Shown here: positions 5,908-12,206 of the stretch, piece by piece
Numbering within the stretch: position 1 is the first letter of the stretch
Layout of the letters: each line of letters starts with the position of its first letter
Source: an uncultured Mollicutes bacterium
GTDB lineage: Bacteria; Bacillota_I; Bacilli_A; RFN20; CAG-826
NCBI GenBank assembly: GCA_900542595.1
Contig: UQOB01000034.1
Span: 1-12,732 of the forward strand
DNA: 12,732 nt
Direction of reading: 5' to 3'
Position numbers and translations under genes: made by a program
Notes under the pieces: generated by a model
Databases searched by the model: none
Seen by the model: the letters and a program-made list of their open reading frames with translations, nothing else
Told to the model about the DNA's origin: nothing

Positions 5908-7299
5908 TTACTTACTTTCCACCGGTTGACTTTCAACACTTTCTTGTTGGCTATGGTCAGTCAATTTTAAAGTGTCATCCGGTTTTTCGTTTTTATAGAG
6001 AATCTTTAAAAGAATCGGAGTTAAGAACGAAGTGACAAGAATTAAAATTAAGGTGAAAGGAATGATTGAACTACTCACTAAGTGAGCATCCACCCCAGTT
6101 TGAGCGGTGACGATTAATACTTCCGCTCGAGCCATCATCCCGACCCCCACTTTTAAGGAGTCCCGCATCTTAAATTTCCCAATTAAAGCACCGCAACCCG
6201 CTCCGATGACTTTGCCTAAAGCGCCCAGCACAACCCAGACGAGACCAAAGACAATGAACAACCAATCGGTGAAATCAAAGCTTGCGCTATACATCTTAAG
6301 AGCGACAGATGCGAAGAAGATTGGAATAAAGAACACATTAGCGGTTGTTTCAGTCCGGTGATCAATATAAGAAGCCGGCCGCGTGCCCGCTAAGATGAGA
6401 CCAGCGATATAGGCCCCGGTGATATCCGCAATTTGGAAGAAAGCTTGAGCAATATAAGCCCATAAGAAACAGAAGGCCAAAGAAAGAATCGGAATCCGAA
6501 TGTGGTGAGGATATTTCTTTCCGAGCCAGTTGAAGATCGGCCGGACCGCGAAATAAGCCCCGACGGACAACCCGAAAAAGATGAGCATGTTACAAACAAT
6601 GACGATGACTTCTGTAGCGCTATTGAGGACACCGCCGCAGGATTCAATGATAAACGCGAGGAGGTTGAAATCGCCACCCGCACTGGTGGTTCCGCTTAAA
6701 CTGATGATTAAAGATAAAAGGATGATACCGATAATATCGTCTATAATAGCGGCCGCAACTATCGCGTTCCCAACCTTACCTTCTAACTTGCCTAATTCTT
6801 TTAAAGTAGCAACGGTAATTGAAACTGAAGTAGCCGTTAAGATAACTCCGTAATAGATATCGCTATAAATCGGGTTAACGCTCGGATCGAGGAAGGAAGT
6901 TTCTAAACCTCCATAAATTCTAAATAAGGAAGCCGCTCCAAAGCCGAAAGCTAAAGGAACTAAAACCCCAGCCAAGGTGATAATGACTGATACTTTACCG
7001 ACCGATTTAATCTGTTTAATGTTGGTTTCGACCCCAGCGCTAAAGAGAATTAAAACCACCCCAAATTTGGCAAGGATATTAATCGCTTCATTAGTGTACC
7101 CGGTGAGAATGGTTTCCCCGGGAATAAAGGTGACGAGCCCAATCAAGAGCCCGGCGATTAAGAAACCGATAACCTGCGGAATCTTAAATTTTGATAAAAC
7201 AATCGAAATCACTTTCGCCATGATTAAAATCAAAGCGACCGGAAGGAGAACTTGGAAGGGTTGCCCCCCCACTAAATCTGTCAGCATGTCAATATTCAT
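5908..7299 (-). CDS. CPA2-family Na+/H+ (cation/proton) antiporter, NapA/GerN/KefB-like
   Basis: 463 aa integral membrane protein with about 12-13 hydrophobic helices. The N-terminal KFKIPQVIGFLIAGLLIG (38-55) is the typical first-repeat CPA2 motif. FSAGVETNIKQI (86-97) follows. The ion-translocation core is TATSVSITVATLKELG (155-170) and AAAIIDDIIGIILL (182-195), with the two adjacent Asp at 187-188 characteristic of electrogenic members. The C-terminal tail after about residue 430 is short, polar and rich in Asp, Gln and Ser; there is no TrkA_N or RCK domain, so unlike KefB/C it lacks nucleotide regulation. The start is ATG at 7299, with a weak GAGG about 10 nt upstream in a 16-nt predicted leader. 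It shares no close similarity with the other two antiporters beyond family motifs. Its exact ion is not decidable from sequence alone. Confidence 0.85.
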   Translation of the reverse strand: MNIDMLTDLVGGQPFQVLLPVALILIMAKVISIVLSKFKIPQVIGFLIAGLLIGLVTFIPGETILTGYTNEAINILAKFGVVLILFSAGVETNIKQIKSVGKVSVIITLAGVLVPLAFGFGAASLFRIYGGLETSFLDPSVNPIYSDIYYGVILTATSVSITVATLKELGKLEGKVGNAIVAAAIIDDIIGIILLSLIISLSGTTSAGGDFNLLAFIIESCGGVLNSATEVIVIVCNMLIFFGLSVGAYFAVRPIFNWLGKKYPHHIRIPILSLAFCFLWAYIAQAFFQIADITGAYIAGLILAGTRPASYIDHRTETTANVFFIPIFFASVALKMYSASFDFTDWLFIVFGLVWVVLGALGKVIGAGCGALIGKFKMRDSLKVGVGMMARAEVLIVTAQTGVDAHLVSSSIIPFTLILILVTSFLTPILLKILYKNEKPDDTLKLTDHSQQESVESQPVESK

Positions 7300-7321
7300 A
7301 GAGCTTTTGCCTCGCGCTGAG

Positions 7322-7327
7322 ATTATA
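7322..7327 (-). promoter_or_regulatory. -10 box of the second antiporter
   Basis: A perfect TATAAT on the minus strand, 22 nt upstream of the ATG at 7299, predicting a leader of about 16 nt that contains GCGAGG. No convincing -35 is visible 16-18 bp upstream, which may point to activator dependence. Confidence 0.45.
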
Positions 7328-7364
7328 GTCTTCTAAAAAAGAAGTGCACTCTTTTTCGTCTCTT

Positions 7365-7386
7365 TTTCCTTTAGTTATAAAGGAAA
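7365..7386. promoter_or_regulatory. Perfect inverted repeat upstream of the second antiporter
   Basis: TTTCCTTTA-GTTA-TAAAGGAAA: a perfect 9-bp inverted repeat with a 4-nt centre, about 50-71 bp upstream of the predicted start of the second antiporter transcript. The position suits an activator site. It could also fold as an RNA hairpin, but neither strand has a T-tract next to it. Confidence 0.45.
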
Positions 7387-7404
7387 TCACCTCTTATAAA
7401 CCAC

Positions 7405-7427
7405 TAAGATAAAATCTTATTATCTTA
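7405..7427. promoter_or_regulatory. AT-rich inverted repeat in the same upstream region
   Basis: TAAGATAA (7405-7412) and TTATCTTA (7420-7427) form a perfect 8-bp inverted repeat with a 7-nt spacer. It lies between the tRNA terminator and the second antiporter. Either an operator half-site pair or chance in AT-rich DNA. Confidence 0.3.
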
Positions 7428-7460
7428 ATAAATAAACTATATTTGCATTGATAATTAAAT

Positions 7461-7492
7461 AAAAAAGCCTGACCAAGGGCTTTGATCAGACT
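7461..7492 (-). terminator. Terminator of the tRNA operon
   Basis: On the minus strand AGTCTGATC pairs with GGTCAGGCT (9 bp with two G-U pairs), loop of 9 nt, followed by TTTTTT. It starts 11 nt past the CCA of tRNA-Thr. Confidence 0.8.
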
Positions 7493-7503
7493 CAATTTAC
7501 AAC

Positions 7504-7579
7504 TGGTGCCGTCTAACGGAGTTGAACCGCCAACCTATCGCTTACAAGGCGATTGCTCTGCCAGTTGAGCTAAGACGGC
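7504..7579 (-). tRNA. tRNA-Thr(UGU)
   Basis: 76 nt including an encoded CCA (7504-7506). Acceptor GCCGUCU pairs with AGACGGC. The D arm contains AGCUCAACUGGCAGAGC. The anticodon loop CUUGUAA has anticodon UGU at 7544-7546. T loop UUCAACU. It is the last gene of the operon, and its first base (7579) directly follows the last A of tRNA-Val. Confidence 0.95.
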
Positions 7580-7654
7580 TGGTGGGTGTTACGGGTTTCG
7601 AACCTGTGACCTCTTCCGTGTGAAGGAAGCGCTCTCCCACTGAGCTAAACACCC
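7580..7654 (-). tRNA. tRNA-Val(CAC)
   Basis: 75 nt including an encoded CCA (7580-7582). Acceptor GGGUGUU pairs with AACACCC. Anticodon stem CUUCC/GGAAG encloses loop UUCACAC, so the anticodon is CAC (7620-7622), reading GUG. T arm ACAGG-UUCGAAA-CCUGU. CAC is the minor valine isoacceptor in many bacteria; a UAC gene is presumably elsewhere. Confidence 0.92.
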
Positions 7655-7675
7655 AAACCCCTTAAGAACAAACAA

Positions 7676-7693
7676 ACCCCATATAAATGGGGT
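7676..7693 (-). terminator. Hairpin with T-rich tail between tRNA-Ile and tRNA-Val
   Basis: ACCCCAT and ATGGGGT form a perfect 7-bp stem with a 4-nt loop. On the minus strand it is followed by TTGTTTGTTCTT. It resembles a rho-independent terminator and would partly uncouple tRNA-Ile from Val and Thr, or serve as a processing hairpin in the 51-nt spacer. Confidence 0.45.
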
Positions 7694-7705
7694 GTGAGTT
7701 ACAAC

Positions 7706-7782
7706 TGGTGGGCCTTAATGGGCTTGAACCATCGACCTCACGCTTATCAAGCGTGCGCTCTAACCAACTGAGCTAAAGGCCC
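7706..7782 (-). tRNA. tRNA-Ile(GAU)
   Basis: 77 nt including an encoded CCA (7706-7708). Acceptor GGGCCUU pairs with AAGGCCC. D arm AGCUCAGUUGGUUAGAGC. Anticodon stem CACGC/GCGUG encloses loop UUGAUAA with anticodon GAU (7746-7748). First gene of the tRNA operon. Confidence 0.95.
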
Positions 7783-7784
7783 AA

Positions 7785-7799
7785 CGCCAATTTTTGGCG
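7785..7799 (-). promoter_or_regulatory. Hairpin at the 5' end of the tRNA operon transcript
   Basis: CGCCAA-TTT-TTGGCG, a perfect 6-bp stem with a 3-nt loop, 2 nt before tRNA-Ile. The predicted transcription start (about 7800) makes this the whole 5' leader, which RNase P would remove. It has no T-tract in the minus direction, so it is not an obvious terminator. Confidence 0.4.
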
Positions 7800-7806
7800 C
7801 TTTGTT

Positions 7807-7835
7807 AATATACAACCTCTTAAAAGGGAGGGCAA
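7807..7835 (-). promoter_or_regulatory. Promoter of the tRNA-Ile-Val-Thr operon
   Basis: On the minus strand TTGCCC (7830-7835), a 17-bp spacer and TATATT (7807-7812). The predicted start lies about 18 nt before tRNA-Ile. Position, spacing and box quality agree. Confidence 0.6.
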
Positions 7836-7923
7836 GAGTTTTTACGGAAAAGTGTGGCTAAAGGGTTATTAATTTTAAGAATTGATTACAATAGAAACAA
7901 TTGCAACTAGTGATACATCCTCC

Positions 7924-8397
7924 TTACGATAAAAGGAAATCAATGAGATTAACAATCTTAATCCCGTTAACGTTAGTAAGATAAGTATTGTCTGTCGTAA
8001 GGATAGTTTTCTCATAGTAGTCCTGAGTAAAACGAAAAGCCGATATTTTTCTTTCTTGGGTCAGCTTATCTTTGAGTGTTTCGGTGACTTGAAAACAACG
8101 TGTTTCTTCTTTATTTATCGCGACAAAATCAATTACCTTAGTTCCGTTTTTTCCAACATATACCTGGTATCCCCGACAGAGAAGTTTCAAATACACAACA
8201 TTTTCAATTGAATGACCATATTTTTCGAGGGTATAGCTCGCAACAATGTTTTTAAGTCCAGTATCAGCCAGATAATATTTTTCTAAAGATTTTAATACTT
8301 CTTTGCCCTTTACATCATAACGATTAGCTCGATAAATAATGTAAGCATTTTCCAGCATTTCGAGAATATTCCCAATCGTCGCTGGTCTTAATTGTCG
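7924..8397 (-). pseudogene. 5'-truncated DUF4143 / AAA_14 ATPase remnant
   Basis: The frame is open from 8397 to the stop at 7924, about 157 codons, with a first internal ATG at 8358 lacking a good RBS. The peptide matches the C-terminal half of the AAA_14-DUF4143 ATPase family as I know it: ILEMLENAYIIYRANRYDVK, then KSLEKYYLADTGLKNIV, GHSIENVVYLKLLCRGYQVY, the nuclease-like VIDFVA strand and a CFQVTE strand. Full-length members are about 380-450 aa with a P-loop ATPase domain first; that part is absent. The recognisable homology continues upstream of the ATG (PATIGN) to within a few bases of the stop codon of the third antiporter. So the gene was cut by a deletion or insertion whose junction lies near 8390. 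AT-richer than its neighbours. Not expected to be functional. Confidence 0.75.
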
Positions 8398-9803
8398 TCA
8401 TTCGGGTGACGAGCGACAGTATAAGAGAAACCGCCTCTTCTCCCCCTTCGCCAATCATGAGCCACCGGAGCGTGCAAATCAGGCTCATGATTGGTTTCCG
8501 GGTTCACCTGTTGAGAGTTATTCATCTCTGAAAAATCTAAGGGTAAACAATCGATAACTCTGATTGTAGGTTGGGGCTTTTCTTTCTTTTTGAAAGCTTC
8601 CGCTGGAATCGCGCCGGTTTTGATTAAAGCGACTTTCGCTAAGATGGGTCCCGCCATTTCGTAGAGGACAGACGAACAGAGAATGATCGATAAGAAAGTA
8701 TCACCGATCGAAGAAGGTAACATTCTTTGCCCTAGGAAACCTAAGCCGATAGCAACCCCCGCTTGCGGAGCTAAAGCGAAGCCTAAATAGATTCTCGTCT
8801 TCTTTTCTTTTTTGGTGGCTAAACACCCGAGATAAGCCCCACCATATTTCCCAACTAACCGGATTAAGAAATAGACGACACCGACTAAACCGATAGTAGC
8901 AAAGGAGGAGAAATCCATATTCATCCCGCTTAAGACAAAGAACAAAAGCATGATGGGAGGATCAAAGTGATCAACATAGGTGAAGAGTTTTTCATCGTGA
9001 GCGAAGTTAATGTAACTGGCACCGAAGACCATACAAGAAAGTAAGGGAGAGATGTCAAGTAAGATACAGGCTCCGCTGATAGCGGCGATTAAGGCGACCG
9101 CGATGATGAGCCTCGAGTTTGGTGACCGTCCTTTGACGAGGAACTTTAAAAGGAAACCAGCCACAAAACCTAAGAGAATAAAGGAAAGGTTATAGATGAT
9201 GGGAAGCAAGACTTGTAAAGCATCAACACTCCCTTGTTCTAAACCTTGAATGATGGACGAAACAATAGTGAAGACTAAAAGACAAACGACATCATCTAAC
9301 GCTACCACTTGAAGAAGAGTTTCTACGAACTCCCCTTTCGCCTTATATTGGTTGATAGTCATCAAGGTGGAAGCCGGAGCGGTCGCGGTCGCTATCGCGC
9401 CCAAAAGTAACGCAAACGGCCAACCTAATGACGGGAAACAAACACCGATAAAGATAGCGACGAGAATACCCGCTAATAAAGCTTCCATCAAAGTGATGAG
9501 GATGATATTCCATCCAGCACTCTTTAACACTTCTTTCTTAAAGAACTTTCCGACCCCAAAGGCGATAAAACCTAAGGCGAGATCGCTTAAAAAGGACATT
9601 TCGCTGATGATAGTGGGAGATATAAGATTTAAGACAAAAGGCCCGATCAAGATGCCGCTTAAGATATAACCCGTGACATTGGGAAGGTGCAGTAATTTAG
9701 TGATTCTCGAGAGGATAAAACCCGCTAAAAACATGATGGCTAAGGAAATCAAAATGGTCGCCCCGCCGAAGTTATCATAGTATTGATAGATGTTCAGATT
9801 CAT
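8388..9803 (-). CDS. CPA2-family cation/proton antiporter (KefB/NapA-like membrane domain)
   Basis: 471 aa. The membrane domain (about 1-400) has the CPA2 entry motif HLPNVTGYILSGILIGPFVL (39-58), LALGFIAFGVG (75-85), TAPASTLMTINQYKAKG (141-157) and the ion-binding VVALDDVVCLL (166-176), with adjacent Asp at 170-171. APQAGVAIGLGFL lies in a late helix. The C-terminal tail of about 75 residues is hydrophilic, ends WRRGRRGGF...HPNDDN, and has no RCK domain. The start ATG at 9803 has a proper SD (AAAGGAAA) 5-8 nt upstream. It diverges from a LysR-type regulator gene, with two LysR boxes between them, so it is the probable target. The 3' end abuts the ATPase remnant; the unusual basic tail may have been altered when that junction formed (inference). 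Confidence 0.85.
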   Translation of the reverse strand: MNLNIYQYYDNFGGATILISLAIMFLAGFILSRITKLLHLPNVTGYILSGILIGPFVLNLISPTIISEMSFLSDLALGFIAFGVGKFFKKEVLKSAGWNIILITLMEALLAGILVAIFIGVCFPSLGWPFALLLGAIATATAPASTLMTINQYKAKGEFVETLLQVVALDDVVCLLVFTIVSSIIQGLEQGSVDALQVLLPIIYNLSFILLGFVAGFLLKFLVKGRSPNSRLIIAVALIAAISGACILLDISPLLSCMVFGASYINFAHDEKLFTYVDHFDPPIMLLFFVLSGMNMDFSSFATIGLVGVVYFLIRLVGKYGGAYLGCLATKKEKKTRIYLGFALAPQAGVAIGLGFLGQRMLPSSIGDTFLSIILCSSVLYEMAGPILAKVALIKTGAIPAEAFKKKEKPQPTIRVIDCLPLDFSEMNNSQQVNPETNHEPDLHAPVAHDWRRGRRGGFSYTVARHPNDDN

Positions 9804-9845
9804 TTTGTTTCCTTTCCGCTTGCTTTTCTTTCAAACGCCCATATG

Positions 9846-9874
9846 ATAATAGAAAGGAAAATAAGTAAACTTAA
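9846..9874 (-). promoter_or_regulatory. Candidate promoter of the third antiporter
   Basis: On the minus strand TTAAGT (9869-9874), a 17-bp spacer and TATTAT (9846-9851). The -35 box lies inside the first LysR box (9861-9875). The leader would be about 35 nt and includes the SD. Confidence 0.4.
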
Positions 9875-9875
9875 T
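9861..9875. promoter_or_regulatory. LysR box 1 (T-N11-A)
   Basis: ATAAGTAAACTTAAT is a near-perfect dyad (ATAAG/CTTAa) with the T-N11-A pattern of LysR-type operators. It starts exactly 31 bp before box 2, close to three helical turns, so both would face the same side of the DNA. Confidence 0.55.
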
Positions 9876-9891
9876 TTTCCAATATATGTCC

Positions 9892-9906
9892 ATAAGTTTT
9901 ACTTAT
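9892..9906. promoter_or_regulatory. LysR box 2 (T-N11-A), perfect dyad
   Basis: ATAAGT-TTT-ACTTAT is a perfect 6-bp inverted repeat with a T-N11-A core. It overlaps a TATAAT (9904-9909) and ends 3 nt before the SD of the LysR gene. The usual reading is a regulatory binding site that also represses the regulator's own gene. Confidence 0.6.
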
Positions 9907-9921
9907 AATGGAGGCTCACGG

Positions 9922-10809
9922 ATGATCGACCCAAAACTTCTCACCTTGCTCAAAGTTAATGACCTTGGAAGCTACACGGAAGCCGCTAAGGAATTAAACC
10001 TCACCCAACCAGCGGTGAGCTTACATTTAAAGTGCTTGGAAAAAGAAACAAACATCAAAATTTTTAACCGGACATCGAATGGAATCAAACCGACCAAAGA
10101 CGGGGAAATCCTTATTAAATACGCGAAAAGAATCGTTTCTTTATATAAGGAACTTGATTTAAAACTAAAAGATAATGAAGCTAATCATCGGAGCTATATC
10201 ATTGGAATCACCCATACCTCCGAAACCAACCTTATCGCAGAAGTCCTGGCTACTTATGCCTCCCTTCACCCGGAAGTAAAAATAAAAATAAAGACAGGGG
10301 CCATAAAAAAGCTTTATGAAGAACTCTCATCGTACGCTATCGATTTAGCCTTCATCGATGGAAAACCCAACAAAAAATATTCCTCCATTCTTTTAGATAC
10401 CGACACCTTAGTCGCGGTCTTCAATAAAAATAACCCACTAGCCAAGAAGGGCTTAGTGCAAATTGAAGATTTAAAGAATGAAAAAATGATTCTCCGTTCC
10501 AGTAACAGCGAAACCCGTAACCTCTTCCAAAGCACCCTCAATAGCGATGGTTTCTCACTCGATGATTTTAATATCATCATGGAACTCGATAACATCGCTA
10601 CCATCAAGGACTTAATCAGTGAGAACCCCTGCTTCGTCAGCGTTCTCCCCCGAAGCGCCTGTTACGGGCACGCGAAAGACTTAGCCATCATCCCGATAGA
10701 GAATTTAAATATGAGCCGGGAAGTGAATATCGTTTTCCCGAAAGATTTCTCTGATCGATCCTTCTTAAGAGAGGTGACTTCCCTCTACCACAACAAACTT
10801 GGCCGCTAA
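9922..10809 (+). CDS. LysR-type transcriptional regulator
   Basis: 295 aa from the ATG at 9922, preceded by GGAGG with 7-nt spacing. An in-frame ATG at 9886 would extend the protein through the LysR box and has no RBS, so I reject it. The N-terminal winged HTH (about 1-60) is typical: LLTLLKVNDLGSYTEAAKEL, NLTQPAVSLHLKCLEKE and IKIFNRTSNGIKPTKDGE. A linker helix follows to about residue 85, then a LysR substrate-binding domain (about 90-290) starting YIIGITHTSE, with DLAFIDG and ILLDTDTLVAVFN strands. The effector is unknown; ions or pH are possible given its divergent partner, a cation/proton antiporter (compare NhaR beside nhaA). Two T-N11-A boxes lie in the divergent region. Target assignment is inference from position. 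Confidence 0.9.
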   Translation: MIDPKLLTLLKVNDLGSYTEAAKELNLTQPAVSLHLKCLEKETNIKIFNRTSNGIKPTKDGEILIKYAKRIVSLYKELDLKLKDNEANHRSYIIGITHTSETNLIAEVLATYASLHPEVKIKIKTGAIKKLYEELSSYAIDLAFIDGKPNKKYSSILLDTDTLVAVFNKNNPLAKKGLVQIEDLKNEKMILRSSNSETRNLFQSTLNSDGFSLDDFNIIMELDNIATIKDLISENPCFVSVLPRSACYGHAKDLAIIPIENLNMSREVNIVFPKDFSDRSFLREVTSLYHNKLGR

Positions 10810-10813
10810 TAAA

Positions 10814-10860
10814 AATCGCGTAAAATATCAATATTTCATAAATTTGATAAAGGTTTTACG
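10814..10860 (-). terminator. Long AT-rich hairpin between lysR and glyA, terminator of glyA
   Basis: Nested arms: CGTAAAA/TTTTACG outside, TATCAA/TTGATA and ATTT/AAAT inside, with a CAT loop and small bulges (AAGG on one side). On the minus strand the stem is followed by CGATTTTTATT, suited to ending glyA. On the plus strand the following T-run is weaker, so use by the LysR gene is less sure. Confidence 0.5.
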
Positions 10861-10875
10861 GGATTAATAAGATTT

Positions 10876-12114
10876 TTATAGATAAGTTAAGCTTTCAATC
10901 GGCGAGAGTTTGCTCGCGATTTCTTTAACTTTTTCTTTCGTCTCTTCGGTTCCTTTTTTAGAAAGAATCGTGTCCATTAAATCCGCAATCTCAATAGCGG
11001 TTTCTTCCTTTAACCCTCTCGAGGTTAATGCGGCCGCTCCAATTCTAATCCCGCTCGTCTTGACCGGCGGCATCGTATCTCCATGGATCATATTCTTATT
11101 GACGGTAATACCATATTCCCCTAACAAGGTTTCCGCTTCTTTACCAGTTAAACCATAGCTAGCTAAGGTATTGAGTAAGAAGAGGTGAGTTTCGGTACCG
11201 CTAGCCTTTCTACCAAGCTTAATGAATTCATCATTCATCGCTTTAGTGTTCTTTAACACTTGAGCAATGTAATCCTTAAACTTAGGTTGGCTATCTTCTA
11301 AAAACATCACCGCTTTTCCCGCTATCACGTGTTCTAAAGGACCACCTTGGGAATAAGGAAACACCGCGGAGTTAAGTTTCTTAAATAAGCTTTCATTATT
11401 GCTTAAGATTAAGCCCCCTCTGGGTCCTCTTAAAGTCTTGTGAGTTGTTGATGTCACCACATCCGCGTACTCGACGGGATTTTGAAAGTATCCGGCCGCC
11501 ACGAGCCCGGCGATATGAGCCATATCGACCATAAAGTAACAATGTTTATCGCTGGTCTTGTTGTATTCATCGATGATTTCTCTAATCTTTTTAAAGTCGA
11601 TTTTAAAGGGATAAGCGCTATAGCCGCTGAGGAAGATATCAGGTTTTACTTCCTTGATTTTTTCTTTGATAATGTCGTAATCAAGTTTCCCGTCTTTCCC
11701 TAATGGGTAATGTTCAAAGTGATATAAATGGCTTGAAAAACTGACGGGACTTCCGTGGGTTAAATGACCCCCATCATTGAGGGTTAAAGAAAGGATGGTT
11801 GCTCCTTCGTCTTTTAAAGCGTGATAAGCCGCGAAGTTCGCTTGGCTTCCGCTATGAGGTTGGACGTTAACGTAGGAAGCATTGAAGAGTTTCTTCGCTC
11901 TTTCAATCGCTAAGTTTTCCACCTCATCGATGTATTCGCAGCCCCCGTAATACCGTTTTCCTGGGTATCCTTCCGCATATTTTGCGGTAAAAATCGAACC
12001 CTGCATATAACGGACTTCCATCGAAGGATAGTTCTCGCTCGCGATTAACTCTAAACCTTCGTTTTGTCTCTTTGTTTCCTTTAATAAAATATCTCTTAAT
12101 GCTTCGTCTACCAT
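10876..12114 (-). CDS. glyA: Serine hydroxymethyltransferase
   Basis: 412 aa, the normal bacterial length (about 410-420). This cytosolic PLP enzyme interconverts serine and glycine with transfer of a one-carbon unit to tetrahydrofolate. The N-terminal motif is ELIASENYPS (22-31), then GYPGKRYYGGCEYID (49-63), the PLP-contact segment MVDMAHIAGLVAAG (195-208) and the Schiff-base lysine Lys226 in TSTTHKTLRGPRGG (221-234). The C-terminal TSGIRIGAAALTSRG is the folate/substrate region; its GAAA replaces the more usual GT(P/A)A, a small variation. The ATG at 12114 has an AGAGGTGA SD. It lies downstream of rplM-rpsI on the same strand but behind a strong terminator, so it is probably transcribed on its own. 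Confidence 0.96.
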   Translation of the reverse strand: MVDEALRDILLKETKRQNEGLELIASENYPSMEVRYMQGSIFTAKYAEGYPGKRYYGGCEYIDEVENLAIERAKKLFNASYVNVQPHSGSQANFAAYHALKDEGATILSLTLNDGGHLTHGSPVSFSSHLYHFEHYPLGKDGKLDYDIIKEKIKEVKPDIFLSGYSAYPFKIDFKKIREIIDEYNKTSDKHCYFMVDMAHIAGLVAAGYFQNPVEYADVVTSTTHKTLRGPRGGLILSNNESLFKKLNSAVFPYSQGGPLEHVIAGKAVMFLEDSQPKFKDYIAQVLKNTKAMNDEFIKLGRKASGTETHLFLLNTLASYGLTGKEAETLLGEYGITVNKNMIHGDTMPPVKTSGIRIGAAALTSRGLKEETAIEIADLMDTILSKKGTEETKEKVKEIASKLSPIESLTYL

Positions 12115-12137
12115 AAGTCACCTCTTTTAACTTCCCT

Positions 12138-12166
12138 ATTGTCGATTTTCTTAAAAGGAAAGTCCA
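12138..12166 (-). promoter_or_regulatory. Candidate promoter of glyA
   Basis: On the minus strand TGGACT (12161-12166), a 17-bp spacer and GACAAT (12138-12143), each 4 of 6 to consensus. It sits directly after the rpsI terminator and would give a leader of about 15-20 nt containing the glyA SD. Tentative. Confidence 0.35.
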
Positions 12167-12193
12167 CAAAAAAACTTCCCCGAAGGGAAGTTT
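12167..12193 (-). terminator. Terminator of the rplM-rpsI operon
   Basis: On the minus strand AAACTTCCC-TTCG-GGGAAGTTT: a perfect 9-bp stem with a stable UUCG tetraloop, followed by TTTT and GTGG. It lies 13 nt past the rpsI stop. Confidence 0.92.
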
Positions 12194-12206
12194 CTTGTGA
12201 ACAAGA

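Noticed and set aside
6390..7336. Several 65-119 codon frames on both strands inside the second antiporter gene
   Set aside because: They are antisense or shifted readings of a clearly conserved membrane protein, with no RBS or recognisable product.
7785..7799. Hairpin before tRNA-Ile as the terminator of the ATPase remnant
   Set aside because: On the minus strand the stem runs straight into tRNA-Ile with no T-tract; it fits better as the 5' leader of the tRNA transcript.
9886..9921. Longer LysR start at 9886
   Set aside because: No RBS; it reads through the T-N11-A dyad, whereas the ATG at 9922 has GGAGG at 7 nt and gives the usual LysR N-terminus.
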